The position numbers were made by a program, and so were the translations under genes. Positions 10,984-20,621 of a stretch of 64,000 bases of DNA are shown in pieces. The notes beneath the pieces are model-generated. The model saw nothing but the letters and a program-made list of their open reading frames with translations, was not told the DNA's origin and searched no databases. Source of the stretch: Rahnella laticis (GTDB taxonomy: Bacteria; Pseudomonadota; Gammaproteobacteria; Enterobacterales; Enterobacteriaceae). Numbering within the stretch: the stretch's first letter is position 1; every line of letters begins with the position of its first letter. Location: positions 655,658 to 719,657 of the forward strand of contig NZ_JADOBI010000001.1 in assembly GCF_015644585.1 (NCBI RefSeq). Direction: 5' to 3'.

Positions 10984-11925
10984 ATGCAATTTTTTACTGT
11001 GTGGTTGTCCATTAATTTAAAGTGCTTGCAAGACCGGTTGTTTGGGTATCTATATTCTTTTTTGTTATTTCTACAAAGGTTATCATTTAGAAAACATATC
11101 CCGGTTGAGCTTTTATTGCGTTTTTTAAATGCAAAACGGTTATTCAGGATTTCATCACCTCACCAGAGGAGACTTGCTAACGTTGCTCATGAAAATCAAC
11201 GCTGTCTGCTTGGCGATAAAATTCATATAGATTTTACTCTGGCCTCTGAGAGGAGAGAAATTTTAGATTATGCGGCGACATACGGCCAGAACAAGGAAAT
11301 AATTGCGCAGCTTAATAGTTTTTCTGACCAGCTTAGTGCAGTCGTTAAACCACTGCATGATTCAGGTATACCGGTCGTTCTTGCTCCGATGCATATGGTT
11401 TCAGATATCCTTGCAGGCATTATTGCAGCAAATGTTTTTCCCGGAAAAGGGACGATCATTGTTTCATCTAATGCAGAGGATTATCAGGAGAAAGACAGAT
11501 CGAAGGCAGGGGTAAATCTCACATATTGTTCAATACACAGTAATAATGAAGGAATTGCTAATAATATCATGTCGACCTGTTTTGATGCGGCTGAGCATAA
11601 AACGAATATTATTTTATTTCCTGATATTGTTCCTGAGTATACGCACAGTTCCGGAGCCCAGTTTTCTTCGAAAATAAAATGCAAGTTATTTAATCGCTCA
11701 GCAAATATACACAGCGGTGTATATCGGCTAGCCAGAACTCTATCGGCAAAAATAGTGTTTTATCATCTTTATTTTGACGATGGATTAAAGATCTACGTAC
11801 ACACTCCTTTGGAGAGCAAGGATGCTCCTGTAGAAATCCCTAAGTTGATTGAAAGTGCTATTACACGACACCCTCAGGATTGGTTGTTATGGCATCTTCA
11901 TTCATTATATTTCATCAATAAATGA
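10984..11925 (+). CDS. LpxL/HtrB-like acyltransferase, first gene of the peptide/acyl island
   Basis: A 313-aa protein with a hydrophobic N-terminal stretch (residues about 18-33) that could anchor it at the inner membrane. The layout resembles lipid A late acyltransferases (PF03279): a central H137-x3-D141 in APMHMVSDILAG, a later NIILFPDIVPE block, and the family's typical ending, here HPQDWLLWHLHSLYF, where LpxL-like enzymes have HPEQW..W.HRR. Canonical members use H-x4-D/E, so the one-residue shorter spacing is odd. Known relatives move acyl chains from acyl-ACP to an amine or hydroxyl. It opens an operon that also encodes its own ACP and chain-building enzymes, so the acceptor may be the island's peptide; this is inference. 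An 18-bp gap separates it from the next gene. Its start has no clear ribosome-binding site. A general envelope-lipid role is the alternative. Confidence 0.55.
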   Translation: MQFFTVWLSINLKCLQDRLFGYLYSFLLFLQRLSFRKHIPVELLLRFLNAKRLFRISSPHQRRLANVAHENQRCLLGDKIHIDFTLASERREILDYAATYGQNKEIIAQLNSFSDQLSAVVKPLHDSGIPVVLAPMHMVSDILAGIIAANVFPGKGTIIVSSNAEDYQEKDRSKAGVNLTYCSIHSNNEGIANNIMSTCFDAAEHKTNIILFPDIVPEYTHSSGAQFSSKIKCKLFNRSANIHSGVYRLARTLSAKIVFYHLYFDDGLKIYVHTPLESKDAPVEIPKLIESAITRHPQDWLLWHLHSLYFINK

Positions 11926-11943
11926 GTTAAGCAGTAGAATTAT

Positions 11944-14079
11944 ATGAAAAAAAATATCCCCGACATGGTATTCCAGAGCGAAATAAACGAATGCGGACTT
12001 GCCTCCGTCGCGATGCTGGCAAGCACTCAAGGAATAGACATTTCACTTAAAACATTACGTGAGGAATATCCTATTTCTGGCCATGGGACATCATTGGCTA
12101 ATATGGGGGATATCCTGTCAAACCTCGGTATCAATACATACCCGGTTATGTTTAACCATGATGAACTCGATGCGATCCCATTACCCTGCATTCTGCACTA
12201 TGGTGCCGGGCACTATGTGGTATTAGCCTATCGGAAAGGCCGCCATGTTTGTGTAATGAACCCGGCAATTGGCCAGCAGTTTCTAACGTTTGATGCCCTG
12301 AAAAGAGATATTAGCGGGTATGCACTGGTTATTGATGACGTTAAGGAAAAAAACAATCCACGGAAAAAGAAAACTTCTGGCACAGAGAAGAGTAAATTTT
12401 TATCCGTGATGAGTTTGCGGGAGACGGCAAAAGTTAAAGGTATTTATCGGCTTATGACTTTGGCTTTTATTATTTCACTGACTCTTTTTATTATGCCTGT
12501 CATGGTGAGTCGTGCAATTAATGATGTCTTTATCTCTGCGGGGAAAACTGATTTTCCCTATGGCCTTTTTTTGATGGCCTTTGTTGTTTCAACGTCTCTG
12601 GCATTAATTGTCCGTTATGTTACCGAACGTTTTGTCAGACAGTTTGTTTTCCTGAATAGCACTGCAGGTTTTGCCCGGTTATTAAATAATCCATTACGGT
12701 TCTTTGAGCGTCGGGCGCCTGGTGATGTCTTTAGTCGTTTTACTGCCTGGGAGTCTGCTGCCAGCCAAAAGATCGAACTGGATAATAGCCTTAGAACGGA
12801 ATGGATTATCGGTATTCTGGCATTGGGTGTTTTGGCCTATATGAGCCCGATTTTAGCGCTTGTCTCACTTGGCGGTGTCACGGCAATGGGATTAGTGAGT
12901 GTCTGGGCCATTTATCGCGACCGCCATTTCACTCAAATACTGCAAGTAAAATCCGCCGAACAAAATGAATTTATTCTGGAGACCCTTCAGGGATTCACAA
13001 CGATAAAATCATCCGGACTGGTTGAATACCGTAAAACGGTGTTTGCGAAATTCACCGATGCATTATTCAGCTCTATTCGCCAGAAAAATATGTATGAACA
13101 AATAAAAAATACAATTTATCAATTGGTCGGCAGTCTGGAAATGGTTCTGTTTATGCTGCTGGCATTACCCTTGCTCAAGGCGGGGCAGCTTTCATTAGGG
13201 GATTTCTTTGCCTACAGCTTTGTGCGAGAAATATTCTCCTCATACATAACTAAAATTTTCTTTGCAATTATTCAAAAGAATCAGATTCAGGTTATTGATA
13301 ACCGCGCGGAAGATATTTTCCCGACACAAAAAGAGACGTCCGCAGCAGAAGAGCCAAAACAGCAATATCTGGAGTTTTCCCACTCCCTGAGCTACGACAA
13401 TATCTCTTTTAGTTACGACAGTAAAAACATCACGCTAAAGGATAATTCATTAACCCTGAAACGGGGCGAAACATTAGCGATTGTGGGTGGGTCTGGCGCA
13501 GGGAAGAGCACACTGATTAAAGTGATGTCAGGAATTCTTCCTCCACAACAGGGGCAAATAAAAATTGACGGACAGGAAGTGCATTCGACACAAATTAGTT
13601 CTCTGTCATACCTCCTCAGTCAGGAAGATATTATGTTTAATGCGTCCGTGGCAGAAAATATCAGTTTGTTTGATCCCAATCTTGATGAAAGCAAAATTCA
13701 CTATATTCAAAAATTACTTGATGCAGTAGGGATGCTTGAAATTGTCGCTCAACTACCGGGCGGTTTAATGGCCAAGGTTCGTGAAAGTTATACCGGTCTT
13801 TCACTGGGTCAACGTCAGCGGTTATTGCTTGCACGTGCAATGTACAGCAGTCGTCCGATATTGGTTCTCGATGAACCGACGGCAAATCTTGATGACGTAA
13901 CGGCTATGCAGGTTGCGAAAGCCTTAGTGGATCATTGTCGTCAGGAAAATAAAACATTAATTGCCGTCACGCACAGCACGTCAATTTTGCCTCTGTTCCA
14001 GCACGTATTTTTAATCGAGCAGGGCCGAATCTCTGAACTTGATCCTTGCCAGGATATGACACAAGAGTGTTGCGCATGA
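11944..14079 (+). CDS. Peptidase-containing ABC exporter (C39 family) for a double-glycine leader peptide
   Basis: A 711-aa bacteriocin-type exporter. An N-terminal C39 cysteine protease domain (residues 1-130) shows Gln11 and Cys17 in the QSEINECGLA motif and His90 in GAGHYVVL. The third catalytic position, normally Asp before Pro, is Asn106 (MNPAIG). A six-helix membrane domain follows (about 165-450), then an ATPase domain with Walker A GGSGAGKST near 515, signature LSLGQRQR near 618 and Walker B ILVLDEPT near 638. Family members cut their substrate after a Gly-Gly leader and export it through an adaptor and outer-membrane channel. The island supplies both, plus a GG-leader peptide at 21928. 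The stop overlaps the start of the next gene (ATGA), indicating translational coupling. Confidence 0.93.
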   Translation: MKKNIPDMVFQSEINECGLASVAMLASTQGIDISLKTLREEYPISGHGTSLANMGDILSNLGINTYPVMFNHDELDAIPLPCILHYGAGHYVVLAYRKGRHVCVMNPAIGQQFLTFDALKRDISGYALVIDDVKEKNNPRKKKTSGTEKSKFLSVMSLRETAKVKGIYRLMTLAFIISLTLFIMPVMVSRAINDVFISAGKTDFPYGLFLMAFVVSTSLALIVRYVTERFVRQFVFLNSTAGFARLLNNPLRFFERRAPGDVFSRFTAWESAASQKIELDNSLRTEWIIGILALGVLAYMSPILALVSLGGVTAMGLVSVWAIYRDRHFTQILQVKSAEQNEFILETLQGFTTIKSSGLVEYRKTVFAKFTDALFSSIRQKNMYEQIKNTIYQLVGSLEMVLFMLLALPLLKAGQLSLGDFFAYSFVREIFSSYITKIFFAIIQKNQIQVIDNRAEDIFPTQKETSAAEEPKQQYLEFSHSLSYDNISFSYDSKNITLKDNSLTLKRGETLAIVGGSGAGKSTLIKVMSGILPPQQGQIKIDGQEVHSTQISSLSYLLSQEDIMFNASVAENISLFDPNLDESKIHYIQKLLDAVGMLEIVAQLPGGLMAKVRESYTGLSLGQRQRLLLARAMYSSRPILVLDEPTANLDDVTAMQVAKALVDHCRQENKTLIAVTHSTSILPLFQHVFLIEQGRISELDPCQDMTQECCA

Positions 14080-15248
14080 ACATAAAATGGACAGGGAAAG
14101 CCAGGGCTAAGATTCTGCTGCTTTTGTGTATTCTGCTGGCGTGTGGCGTGGCTGCGTTTGTTTATCAATCACAAAGCGAACCGCATGTGCTTACGCGCTC
14201 AGAAACCGTGACGAAGGGTGATATCCAAAATACGGTCATTACGACAGGAACCCTCAAACCTGTGAGCCAAATAAGTGTTGGTGCTCAGGTAAACGGGCAA
14301 TTAAAAAAATTGTATGTCCGGCAGGGAGACGTCGTTAAAAAAGGGCAGCTGCTGGCCGAAATTGATCCCGTACTGCAGCAAAATGAACTGCGTAAATCTG
14401 AAGCGGAACTTTCAAGTGCAAAAGCGCAATTTAGCTCTGCTCAGATTCAGCTCATCCAATATAAGCTGGCGCTGCGTCGGCAAAAGAAAATGGGCGAAGA
14501 GGGATCGGGAATTCAAAGTGATCTTGAAGCAGCACAGTCTCAGTTTGATTCTCAAACTGAGCAAGTCAAGGTTAATGAAGCACAGATTGTTCAGGCAGAA
14601 ATGGCCGTGGAAACGGCCCGCGCTAACGTTGGTTTTACTCGTCTGACCGCGCCGATAGAGGGTGAAGTACTGGGAATTGTCACTCAGGAGGGCCAAACCA
14701 TTGTCTCTTCGCAGACGGCTCCAACGATCCTGGTGCTCGCCGATCTCAGCAAAATGCGTATTCAGACACGTATTTCAGAGACCGATATTCTCAAAGTAAA
14801 ATCAGGTCAGCCACTATGGTTTTATGTTTTGGCCCAGCCAGATCAACGTTATGACACTGTGATGGGAGAAATTAAAAACGCACCGGATGACGTTCTCAAT
14901 AATTCCGGCGATAGCTCCGTTATTTCTCAACCGGCTTCGGCCATTTACTACAGCGGAGTTTTCGAAATATCTAACAGTGAGCATTTGCTGAAAACTGCAA
15001 TGACTGCGCAAGTGTTCATTGTTGTAAAAGAAGCAAAGAACGTTTTGCGCGTTCCACTTTCTGCCTTAACCAAAAGTAATAAGCCAGAACAGTACGAAGT
15101 GACCGTTATTCAAGGGACTAAAAAAGTCTCGCGTAATATTGAGATTGGCGTCCGCGACAATAATTTCGCTGAAGTGAAAAAGGGTTTGTCTGAAGGAGAT
15201 CAAATCCAGATTTCACAATTGCCTTTAGAGAACTCTGCGGATGAATAA
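14076..15248 (+). CDS. MacA-type periplasmic adaptor (membrane fusion protein)
   Basis: A 390-aa HlyD/MacA-family protein. The start at 14076 (MNIKWTGKARAK) overlaps the previous stop by 4 nt; a start 30 nt upstream is less likely. Lys-rich N-terminus and one membrane helix (about 11-30) are followed by the lipoyl half-motifs (GQLKKLYVRQGDVVKKGQLL near 80 and LTAPIEGEVLGIV near 190). A coiled-coil hairpin lies between them (about 105-185), and a beta-barrel domain follows. MacA-type adaptors bridge an inner-membrane ABC transporter to a TolC-like channel. Here one adaptor sits between two ABC transporters (the C39 exporter and MacB), and no second adaptor is present, so it may serve both. It overlaps macB by 8 nt. 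Confidence 0.9.
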   Translation: MNIKWTGKARAKILLLLCILLACGVAAFVYQSQSEPHVLTRSETVTKGDIQNTVITTGTLKPVSQISVGAQVNGQLKKLYVRQGDVVKKGQLLAEIDPVLQQNELRKSEAELSSAKAQFSSAQIQLIQYKLALRRQKKMGEEGSGIQSDLEAAQSQFDSQTEQVKVNEAQIVQAEMAVETARANVGFTRLTAPIEGEVLGIVTQEGQTIVSSQTAPTILVLADLSKMRIQTRISETDILKVKSGQPLWFYVLAQPDQRYDTVMGEIKNAPDDVLNNSGDSSVISQPASAIYYSGVFEISNSEHLLKTAMTAQVFIVVKEAKNVLRVPLSALTKSNKPEQYEVTVIQGTKKVSRNIEIGVRDNNFAEVKKGLSEGDQIQISQLPLENSADE

Positions 15249-17190
15249 CGCACCCATCATCGAACTGACCGGCATCACTCGCACTTTTTACTCTGGTGAA
15301 CAGAGTCTATCGGTGCTGAAAGAGGTCTCACTGACGATCAATAAAGGTGAGATGGTTGCTATCGTCGGCCCGTCAGGTTCGGGTAAATCGACGCTGATGA
15401 ATATCATGGGTTGTCTCGATCAACCATCGGCGGGAGCGGTCCGCATTGCAGGCGTCAATACCTGTCATGCGACGGGCAACCAGCTGGCTACTTTGCGAAG
15501 CCAGCATATTGGTTTTATTTTCCAACGCTATCATCTGATGCCTTACCTGAGTGCATGCGACAACGTCACCGTCCCTGCCCGGTATACCGCAATGATGAAG
15601 GACGCTCAAAAAACACGGGCCAAACTCTTACTCACCCGTCTTGGGCTTGCGGACAAGATAGATAACCGGCCCGAGCAACTGTCCGGAGGGCAACAGCAAC
15701 GTGTCAGTGTCGCTCGTGCCTTGATGAACGGCGCCAATATTATTCTGGCGGATGAACCAACAGGGGCTCTTGATGCTGCGAGCGGTAATGAGCTTATGGA
15801 TATTCTTCATGGGTTGCATCAGGCCGGGCACACTATCATTTTAGTGACGCATGATGCCCTTATTGCCAGTCAGTCCGAAAGAATCATCACGCTGAACGAC
15901 GGGGAAATTATCTCTGACCGTTCTAATACGCCCAGCCATGACAAACAAAAGGGCGTTACCTTACCTCAGGTCTCAAACACTGGTCGCCCTGAGTGGATCC
16001 AGAGCTTACAAGATACGGTTTCTATGGCCTTGCAGGCATTAAGGGGTCACCGCATCCGCACCTTACTTTCCATGCTGGGCATTATTATCGGCGTTGTGTC
16101 AGTCATGATGTCTATGGCGATTGGCGAAGGCACTAAAGAGCAAATACTGAAAAATATAAGCCAGCTGGGTGCACGGACTATTTCAATTAAGCCGGGGCTT
16201 GGGTGGGAAAACCCGCGCCAGGATATGGCATTTTCACTCTCATCCCGGGACGTTGAATTACTGGCACGTCAACCCTATGGCGACAGGGTAACCCCTGTTT
16301 ATAACGCCACGCTGGGAGCACAGATCAATGGTAAAGATGTTGCGTTCACGCTTAACGGCGTTGCCGATAGCTTTTTTGCTATACACCGGATGAGAGTGAC
16401 AGAAGGAAGATACTTTAATCAGGCTGATATCGATGAACGTTCTGCCCAGCTAATCATCGACCGCAAAACAGCCAATACATTATTTCCTATGAAAGCGGAT
16501 CCTGTGGGCGAGATTATCCAGTTCTCCGGTGTGCCTTTCGTCATTATCGGCATCACAGATTACTTGGGATTGCATATTAGCGGCGACGGGCCTCAGGGAT
16601 GGATCCCTTATACGACGTTTCAGGACCGACTCCAGGGTCAGACCTCGCTGAGCGCCATTGAGTTACAAGTCCGTGAAGGAGTTTCAGTTGAAGGCGTTCA
16701 AAATATCGTGGAAGAGTTATTAGATATTGCGCATGGCAGACGTGACTTTTATTTGCAAACGGATGAGATGATGGTTTCTACAATTAAGAAAACATCGGAA
16801 TCATTAACGATGCTTATTGCTGCTATTGCCGGTATCTCACTTATTGTCGGCGGCATTGGCGTGATGAATATCATGCTCGTTTCAATTACCGAGCGCACTT
16901 TTGAGATTGGCATCCGTTTAGCCATTGGTGCACGAGAAAAAGATATTCTTAACCAGTTTCTTATTGAGTCGGTGGTTATCTGCCTTTTAGGTTCTGTAGC
17001 CGGCGTCTTACTGGCGCTGAGTGCAGGAAGCCTGCTCTCATTATTTATTGATGATTTCAACTTGAAATTTACGTTGTCACCCATTTTCTTTTCTTGTGGG
17101 TCGTCAGTCTTTATAGGATTGGTGTTTGGGTATTTCCCAGCGCTCAATGCTGCCCGTTTAAATCCCACTGAAGCGCTGAAAAGAGAATGA
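15241..17190 (+). CDS. macB: MacB-type ABC transporter
   Basis: 649 aa, matching the usual MacB length (about 648). The N-terminal ATPase has Walker [10 protein letters not shown] (about 41-49), signature LSGGQQQR (near 146) and Walker [12 protein letters not shown] (near 166). The first membrane helix is near 275 ([18 protein letters not shown]), followed by a large periplasmic MacB_PCD domain. Three C-terminal helices carry the FtsX core ([21 protein letters not shown]). MacB works as a mechanotransmitter that drives substrate out of the periplasm through MacA and TolC. Known family substrates include heat-stable peptide toxin, macrolides and, in pseudomonads, lipopeptides; this fits a periplasmic, already processed (lipo)peptide. 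It may be a paralogue dedicated to this island rather than housekeeping macB. The stop overlaps the next start (ATGA). Confidence 0.9.
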   Translation: MNNAPIIELTGITRTFYSGEQSLSVLKEVSLTINKGEMVAIVGPSGSGKSTLMNIMGCLDQPSAGAVRIAGVNTCHATGNQLATLRSQHIGFIFQRYHLMPYLSACDNVTVPARYTAMMKDAQKTRAKLLLTRLGLADKIDNRPEQLSGGQQQRVSVARALMNGANIILADEPTGALDAASGNELMDILHGLHQAGHTIILVTHDALIASQSERIITLNDGEIISDRSNTPSHDKQKGVTLPQVSNTGRPEWIQSLQDTVSMALQALRGHRIRTLLSMLGIIIGVVSVMMSMAIGEGTKEQILKNISQLGARTISIKPGLGWENPRQDMAFSLSSRDVELLARQPYGDRVTPVYNATLGAQINGKDVAFTLNGVADSFFAIHRMRVTEGRYFNQADIDERSAQLIIDRKTANTLFPMKADPVGEIIQFSGVPFVIIGITDYLGLHISGDGPQGWIPYTTFQDRLQGQTSLSAIELQVREGVSVEGVQNIVEELLDIAHGRRDFYLQTDEMMVSTIKKTSESLTMLIAAIAGISLIVGGIGVMNIMLVSITERTFEIGIRLAIGAREKDILNQFLIESVVICLLGSVAGVLLALSAGSLLSLFIDDFNLKFTLSPIFFSCGSSVFIGLVFGYFPALNAARLNPTEALKRE

Positions 17191-18569
17191 AAAATTTAAC
17201 GTTAATTATCATGATTTTTTTGTCATCGGGTTGCGGGGCATTGCTGAAAACTGAATACCAGCGTCCGGCGGTTGTAATTCCTGAACACTGGAATCAACGC
17301 AACACCGGTACAAGCTGGGTGGCTCACTCGAGCCATTGGTGGGACACCTTTGAGGATCCCCAGCTTTCCCGTGCAATAAATGATGTCCTTGTCGCTAATA
17401 ATGATTTGGCGGCTGCGGGTTTCCGGTTACAGCAGGCGCGTCTTGATAGCCAGCTGGCGAACACCAACCTGACGCCGGAAGTCACCACGTCCGGTAGCGC
17501 CAGTAACAGCAAGAATACTCGTCGGGATACTAATGCTATTGAAAACTACAGTGTATCTGTCGGCTTAAGCTATGAACTTGATTTATGGGGGAAACTCGCC
17601 AGGACGCGTGAGCAATCTGCATGGCTTGCTGAGGCTTCAGCATTGGATCGGCAAAATACAGCATTGATGCTGATCGGAACGACGTCACAGTATTACTGGC
17701 TGATAGGCAATTTGAACCAGAAGATTGCCAATAATCAGCGCAGCCTCGAGTTGGCCAATGAAACAGAAAGTATCATTACTTCCCGTTACCATGCGGGTTA
17801 TGTCAGCAAACTTGATCTGCTTCAGGCTACACAGTCACGCCTCGACCAGACAAATAATCTTGCTGATTTAGTTCAACAGCGGGAAGAGGCCAGGAATTCT
17901 CTGGCGATTTTGTTTAATCGTCCTTCTTCGGTGCGTTTGTCAGAACGGGCTGGTTTGGATCTCAGCCAAACTATTGCGTTATCGCCGGAGTTGCCATTGA
18001 CGGTGATCAGCCGCAGGCCTGATGTTCAATCGGCTGAATGGCAATTACGGGCGGCCCTTGCAGGTTCGGACGTTGCGAAACTGAATTTTTATCCCTCACT
18101 TTCACTCAATGCATCTCTCGCGGCGGGTAGCAATTTATTCACTCAATGGTTCACTAACCCGGCCAGAACGCTGGGCAGTACGGTCGCATTGCCATTTATC
18201 CAATGGAATACCGTAGAACTGACAGTGAAGCGCTCAAGGCTGGATGTCGATATTGCTGCGGCCACTTTCAGGGACAAAGTTTACGCCGCGCTGGCCGATG
18301 TCGAAAAATCCATAACTCAGCGTCAGACCAGTGAACTGCAAAGGCAAAATGCCCTGCAATCACTGGCAATGAGCCAGCAGCGTCTGGTGCTGGCAAAGAG
18401 CCAATATCTTTCCGGTGCGGTATCGATACAAAGCTGGCTGGATGCTCAGGACAATCTGCTCGCTGTCGAAAATCAGTTGGCTGATATTCAAAATAGTTAC
18501 CTTAATTCAACCCTCCAGCTCTGGATGGCGCTCGGGGGTGAAAATATTCCCGAGCCTCCTTCGGCATAA
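17187..18569 (+). CDS. NodT/TolC-family outer-membrane efflux lipoprotein
   Basis: A 460-aa outer-membrane factor. A short signal peptide ends in a lipobox (LSSGC, Cys16), so it is probably lipid-anchored. It has the two tandem OEP repeats of the family: LYDELDLWGKLARTRE-like beta strand region with long helices, and the diagnostic VISRRPDVQSAEWQLRAA segment near 275. It would form the trimeric outer-membrane duct for the island's adaptor and ABC transporters. Coupled to macB by a 4-nt overlap, so the export machinery (C39 exporter, MacA, MacB, this protein) is one translational unit. An 11-bp gap separates it from the ketosynthase gene. Confidence 0.9.
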   Translation: MKNLTLIIMIFLSSGCGALLKTEYQRPAVVIPEHWNQRNTGTSWVAHSSHWWDTFEDPQLSRAINDVLVANNDLAAAGFRLQQARLDSQLANTNLTPEVTTSGSASNSKNTRRDTNAIENYSVSVGLSYELDLWGKLARTREQSAWLAEASALDRQNTALMLIGTTSQYYWLIGNLNQKIANNQRSLELANETESIITSRYHAGYVSKLDLLQATQSRLDQTNNLADLVQQREEARNSLAILFNRPSSVRLSERAGLDLSQTIALSPELPLTVISRRPDVQSAEWQLRAALAGSDVAKLNFYPSLSLNASLAAGSNLFTQWFTNPARTLGSTVALPFIQWNTVELTVKRSRLDVDIAAATFRDKVYAALADVEKSITQRQTSELQRQNALQSLAMSQQRLVLAKSQYLSGAVSIQSWLDAQDNLLAVENQLADIQNSYLNSTLQLWMALGGENIPEPPSA

Positions 18570-18580
18570 GGATCTTGTCT

Positions 18581-19831
18581 ATGAAAAATAATCCTCCGCC
18601 TCGCAGAGTCGTTGTTACCGGTTACGGAGCGATAACCCCGCTTGCCCTGACAGCATCCGAAAATTGGGAAGCCATAATGGCTAATCAGCTGGGATATCGT
18701 TTGATCGACAAACGCCAGGCAGGAATTAAATCCCGTTTCTTTGGCGTGATCGACGAAAAACTGGATCTCAGGTTTTTACCTGCGGTAATACGGCGTCGTC
18801 TTCCACGATTTGCCCATCTGGCAATGATCGCGGCTTGTGAAGCGATGCAAATGGCGTTTGGCGACAAAACGGCAAACGACTATTACGCTTCTCTGCGAAG
18901 CGGGGTTGTGGTTGGAACCGGCTGGGGTGGCATTGATGAAACATTAGCCTCCCATGAGCAATATCAATCCTCCGGGGTCGGTTCACCTTTTGCCTGCTTT
19001 TATTCGATGCCAAGTATCGCCACCGCCGCGTGTAGCCAGCTTTGGGGACTGCGTGGATATCAGAACTCACCCGTAGCGGCCTGCGCTACCGGAACTATGG
19101 CTATTGGCGAGGCCTTTGAGATTATCCGCAGCGGACGCGCAGATATGATGCTATCGGGCGGCGCGGAATCACTGAGAAGCGATTCTGCTATCTGGAATAT
19201 TGATGTACTCCAGGCGCTCACGCGTGAAGAACACGATATTACGAAGGCGAGTTGCCCTTTTAGCCTCGACCGTAGCGGTTTTGTGTTGTCGGAAGGGGCG
19301 GCTATTGTTTGCCTCGAAGAACGTGAGTCCGCGATAAGCCGTGGGGCAATAATACTGGGTGAGATTAAAGGATATGGCAATTTTTCGGATGCGGTAGATT
19401 TCACTGCGCCTGCGGAAGATAAACTGGCACGCGTTAAAACTATCCATGCCGCGCTGGCACAGTCAGGGCTCCAGGCAGCCGATCTTGATTATATCAATGC
19501 ACATGGCACGTCTACCCAGCTCAATGACCGCAACGAAACGGAAGCCATCATTATGGCGCTGGGTGAACAGGCGCACACCATTTCCATCTCCAGCACGAAA
19601 AGTTATTCCGGGCACCTGATCGGTGCCGCAGGGAGCTTTGAGGCAATTATCTGCCTGAAAGCCATCGAACATCAGCGGGTTCCGGCCACCTGCAATCTTC
19701 ATTTGCCTGACCCACAATGCGCTTTGGACTTCATCGCTGAAGGGCACCGTTACCAGCCTGTAGAAAATACCCTGAATCTGAGCTTTGGATTCGGTGGTGC
19801 AAATGCAGCTCTCGTGATCGGCAGGGGGTAA
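18581..19831 (+). CDS. Beta-ketoacyl-ACP synthase II (FabF-like) of the island
   Basis: A 416-aa ketosynthase. The ATG at 18581 is preferred because AAGGAT (18568-18573) precedes it at good spacing; a TTG six bases upstream is unlikely. The full thiolase-fold catalytic set is present: Cys168 (VAACATGTMAIG), His308 (NAHGTSTQLND), Lys340 and His345 (SSTKSYSGHLIGAAG). It would condense malonyl-ACP with an acyl-ACP. Together with the dehydratase, ACP and ketoreductase that follow it forms a four-gene synthase without its own malonyltransferase or enoyl reductase. The housekeeping enzymes would have to supply malonyl-ACP, and the product would probably be a beta-hydroxy or unsaturated chain. Family assignment is firm; chain type is inference. 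Two bp separate it from the next gene. Confidence 0.92.
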   Translation: MKNNPPPRRVVVTGYGAITPLALTASENWEAIMANQLGYRLIDKRQAGIKSRFFGVIDEKLDLRFLPAVIRRRLPRFAHLAMIAACEAMQMAFGDKTANDYYASLRSGVVVGTGWGGIDETLASHEQYQSSGVGSPFACFYSMPSIATAACSQLWGLRGYQNSPVAACATGTMAIGEAFEIIRSGRADMMLSGGAESLRSDSAIWNIDVLQALTREEHDITKASCPFSLDRSGFVLSEGAAIVCLEERESAISRGAIILGEIKGYGNFSDAVDFTAPAEDKLARVKTIHAALAQSGLQAADLDYINAHGTSTQLNDRNETEAIIMALGEQAHTISISSTKSYSGHLIGAAGSFEAIICLKAIEHQRVPATCNLHLPDPQCALDFIAEGHRYQPVENTLNLSFGFGGANAALVIGRG

Positions 19832-19833
19832 CC

Positions 19834-20613
19834 ATGTTTGTAAGCTACGGACCTCAGCATGCGTCTGAATGGGCACTGTTTTCAGGTGATAACAACCCGC
19901 TACATTTTGATTCTGAAAAGGCGAAAGCGGCGGGGATGGACAACTTACCCGCCCACGGTATGCGGGTATTGCTGGATATGAAATCACACCTGAGTCAGGC
20001 GCTGGATGACCAGAATATATCCCACTGCTACCGCTTTAATGCGCGTCTGCGTGAAACGGTAAAATGCCATACACCCTATTTATTGCAGAGTGCAAATGGT
20101 CAAAGTCACCTGAAGGAAGCGGATTCTGGGCTTCGCTGCTTTACCGGAAAACTGGGAAAAGCCTCTGCATCTCTCCTGGAAGCCGCACCGTTGACGCACA
20201 GAGTTTCTGCGACGCAATTCAGGGCGTTACGCGCAGAGTGTCCGGGCCATGACGACCTTACGCAGTGGTGTTTCCTTGATGCGCTTTTGTTCCGGCAGAT
20301 CATTCAGGGCCCTGAGGTTTTGGCGTCGGTTCGCGAGGTATTACCGACATTAAAAGCTTCCACGCTTGCGGAAGTTTTTCACCAGGCCAGGGTTGTTCAA
20401 ACGCATCATGAAGTATTTTTCACCGGTGGATTGCTGGCCAAAGGTTCGGCGTGGCCTGAAAACGTGGAATTCCAGTACGGCCTGTTAACTCCGCTAATCG
20501 TGGGTGGTTCCGAAAAGGAATTGCTCATACGTCTTGCAATACACGGGAGTTGCTCTGCAGGCTCCCGTATAACCACCATTATTACTTTGAAATTATGGTC
20601 AATTATTAATTAG
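19834..20613 (+). CDS. MaoC-like (hot-dog) acyl dehydratase/hydratase
   Basis: 259 aa. The N-terminal 50 residues carry the MaoC / R-specific enoyl hydratase signature: FSGDNNPLHFD with the catalytic Asp and His, then the AHGMRV block. The rest is divergent and long enough for a second, degenerate hot-dog domain. It would dehydrate 3-hydroxyacyl-ACP to enoyl-ACP, or hydrate it in reverse. AGGGGG precedes the ATG at good spacing. Its position between ketosynthase and ACP supports a fatty-acid role. The C-terminal half is not recognisable and could have another function, such as chain-length control. Confidence 0.72.
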   Translation: MFVSYGPQHASEWALFSGDNNPLHFDSEKAKAAGMDNLPAHGMRVLLDMKSHLSQALDDQNISHCYRFNARLRETVKCHTPYLLQSANGQSHLKEADSGLRCFTGKLGKASASLLEAAPLTHRVSATQFRALRAECPGHDDLTQWCFLDALLFRQIIQGPEVLASVREVLPTLKASTLAEVFHQARVVQTHHEVFFTGGLLAKGSAWPENVEFQYGLLTPLIVGGSEKELLIRLAIHGSCSAGSRITTIITLKLWSIIN

Positions 20614-20621
20614 GAAATAAA

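Noticed and set aside
10765..10989. 74-codon minus-strand open frame upstream of the island
   Set aside because: Covers the promoter region, no recognisable product, no ribosome-binding site.
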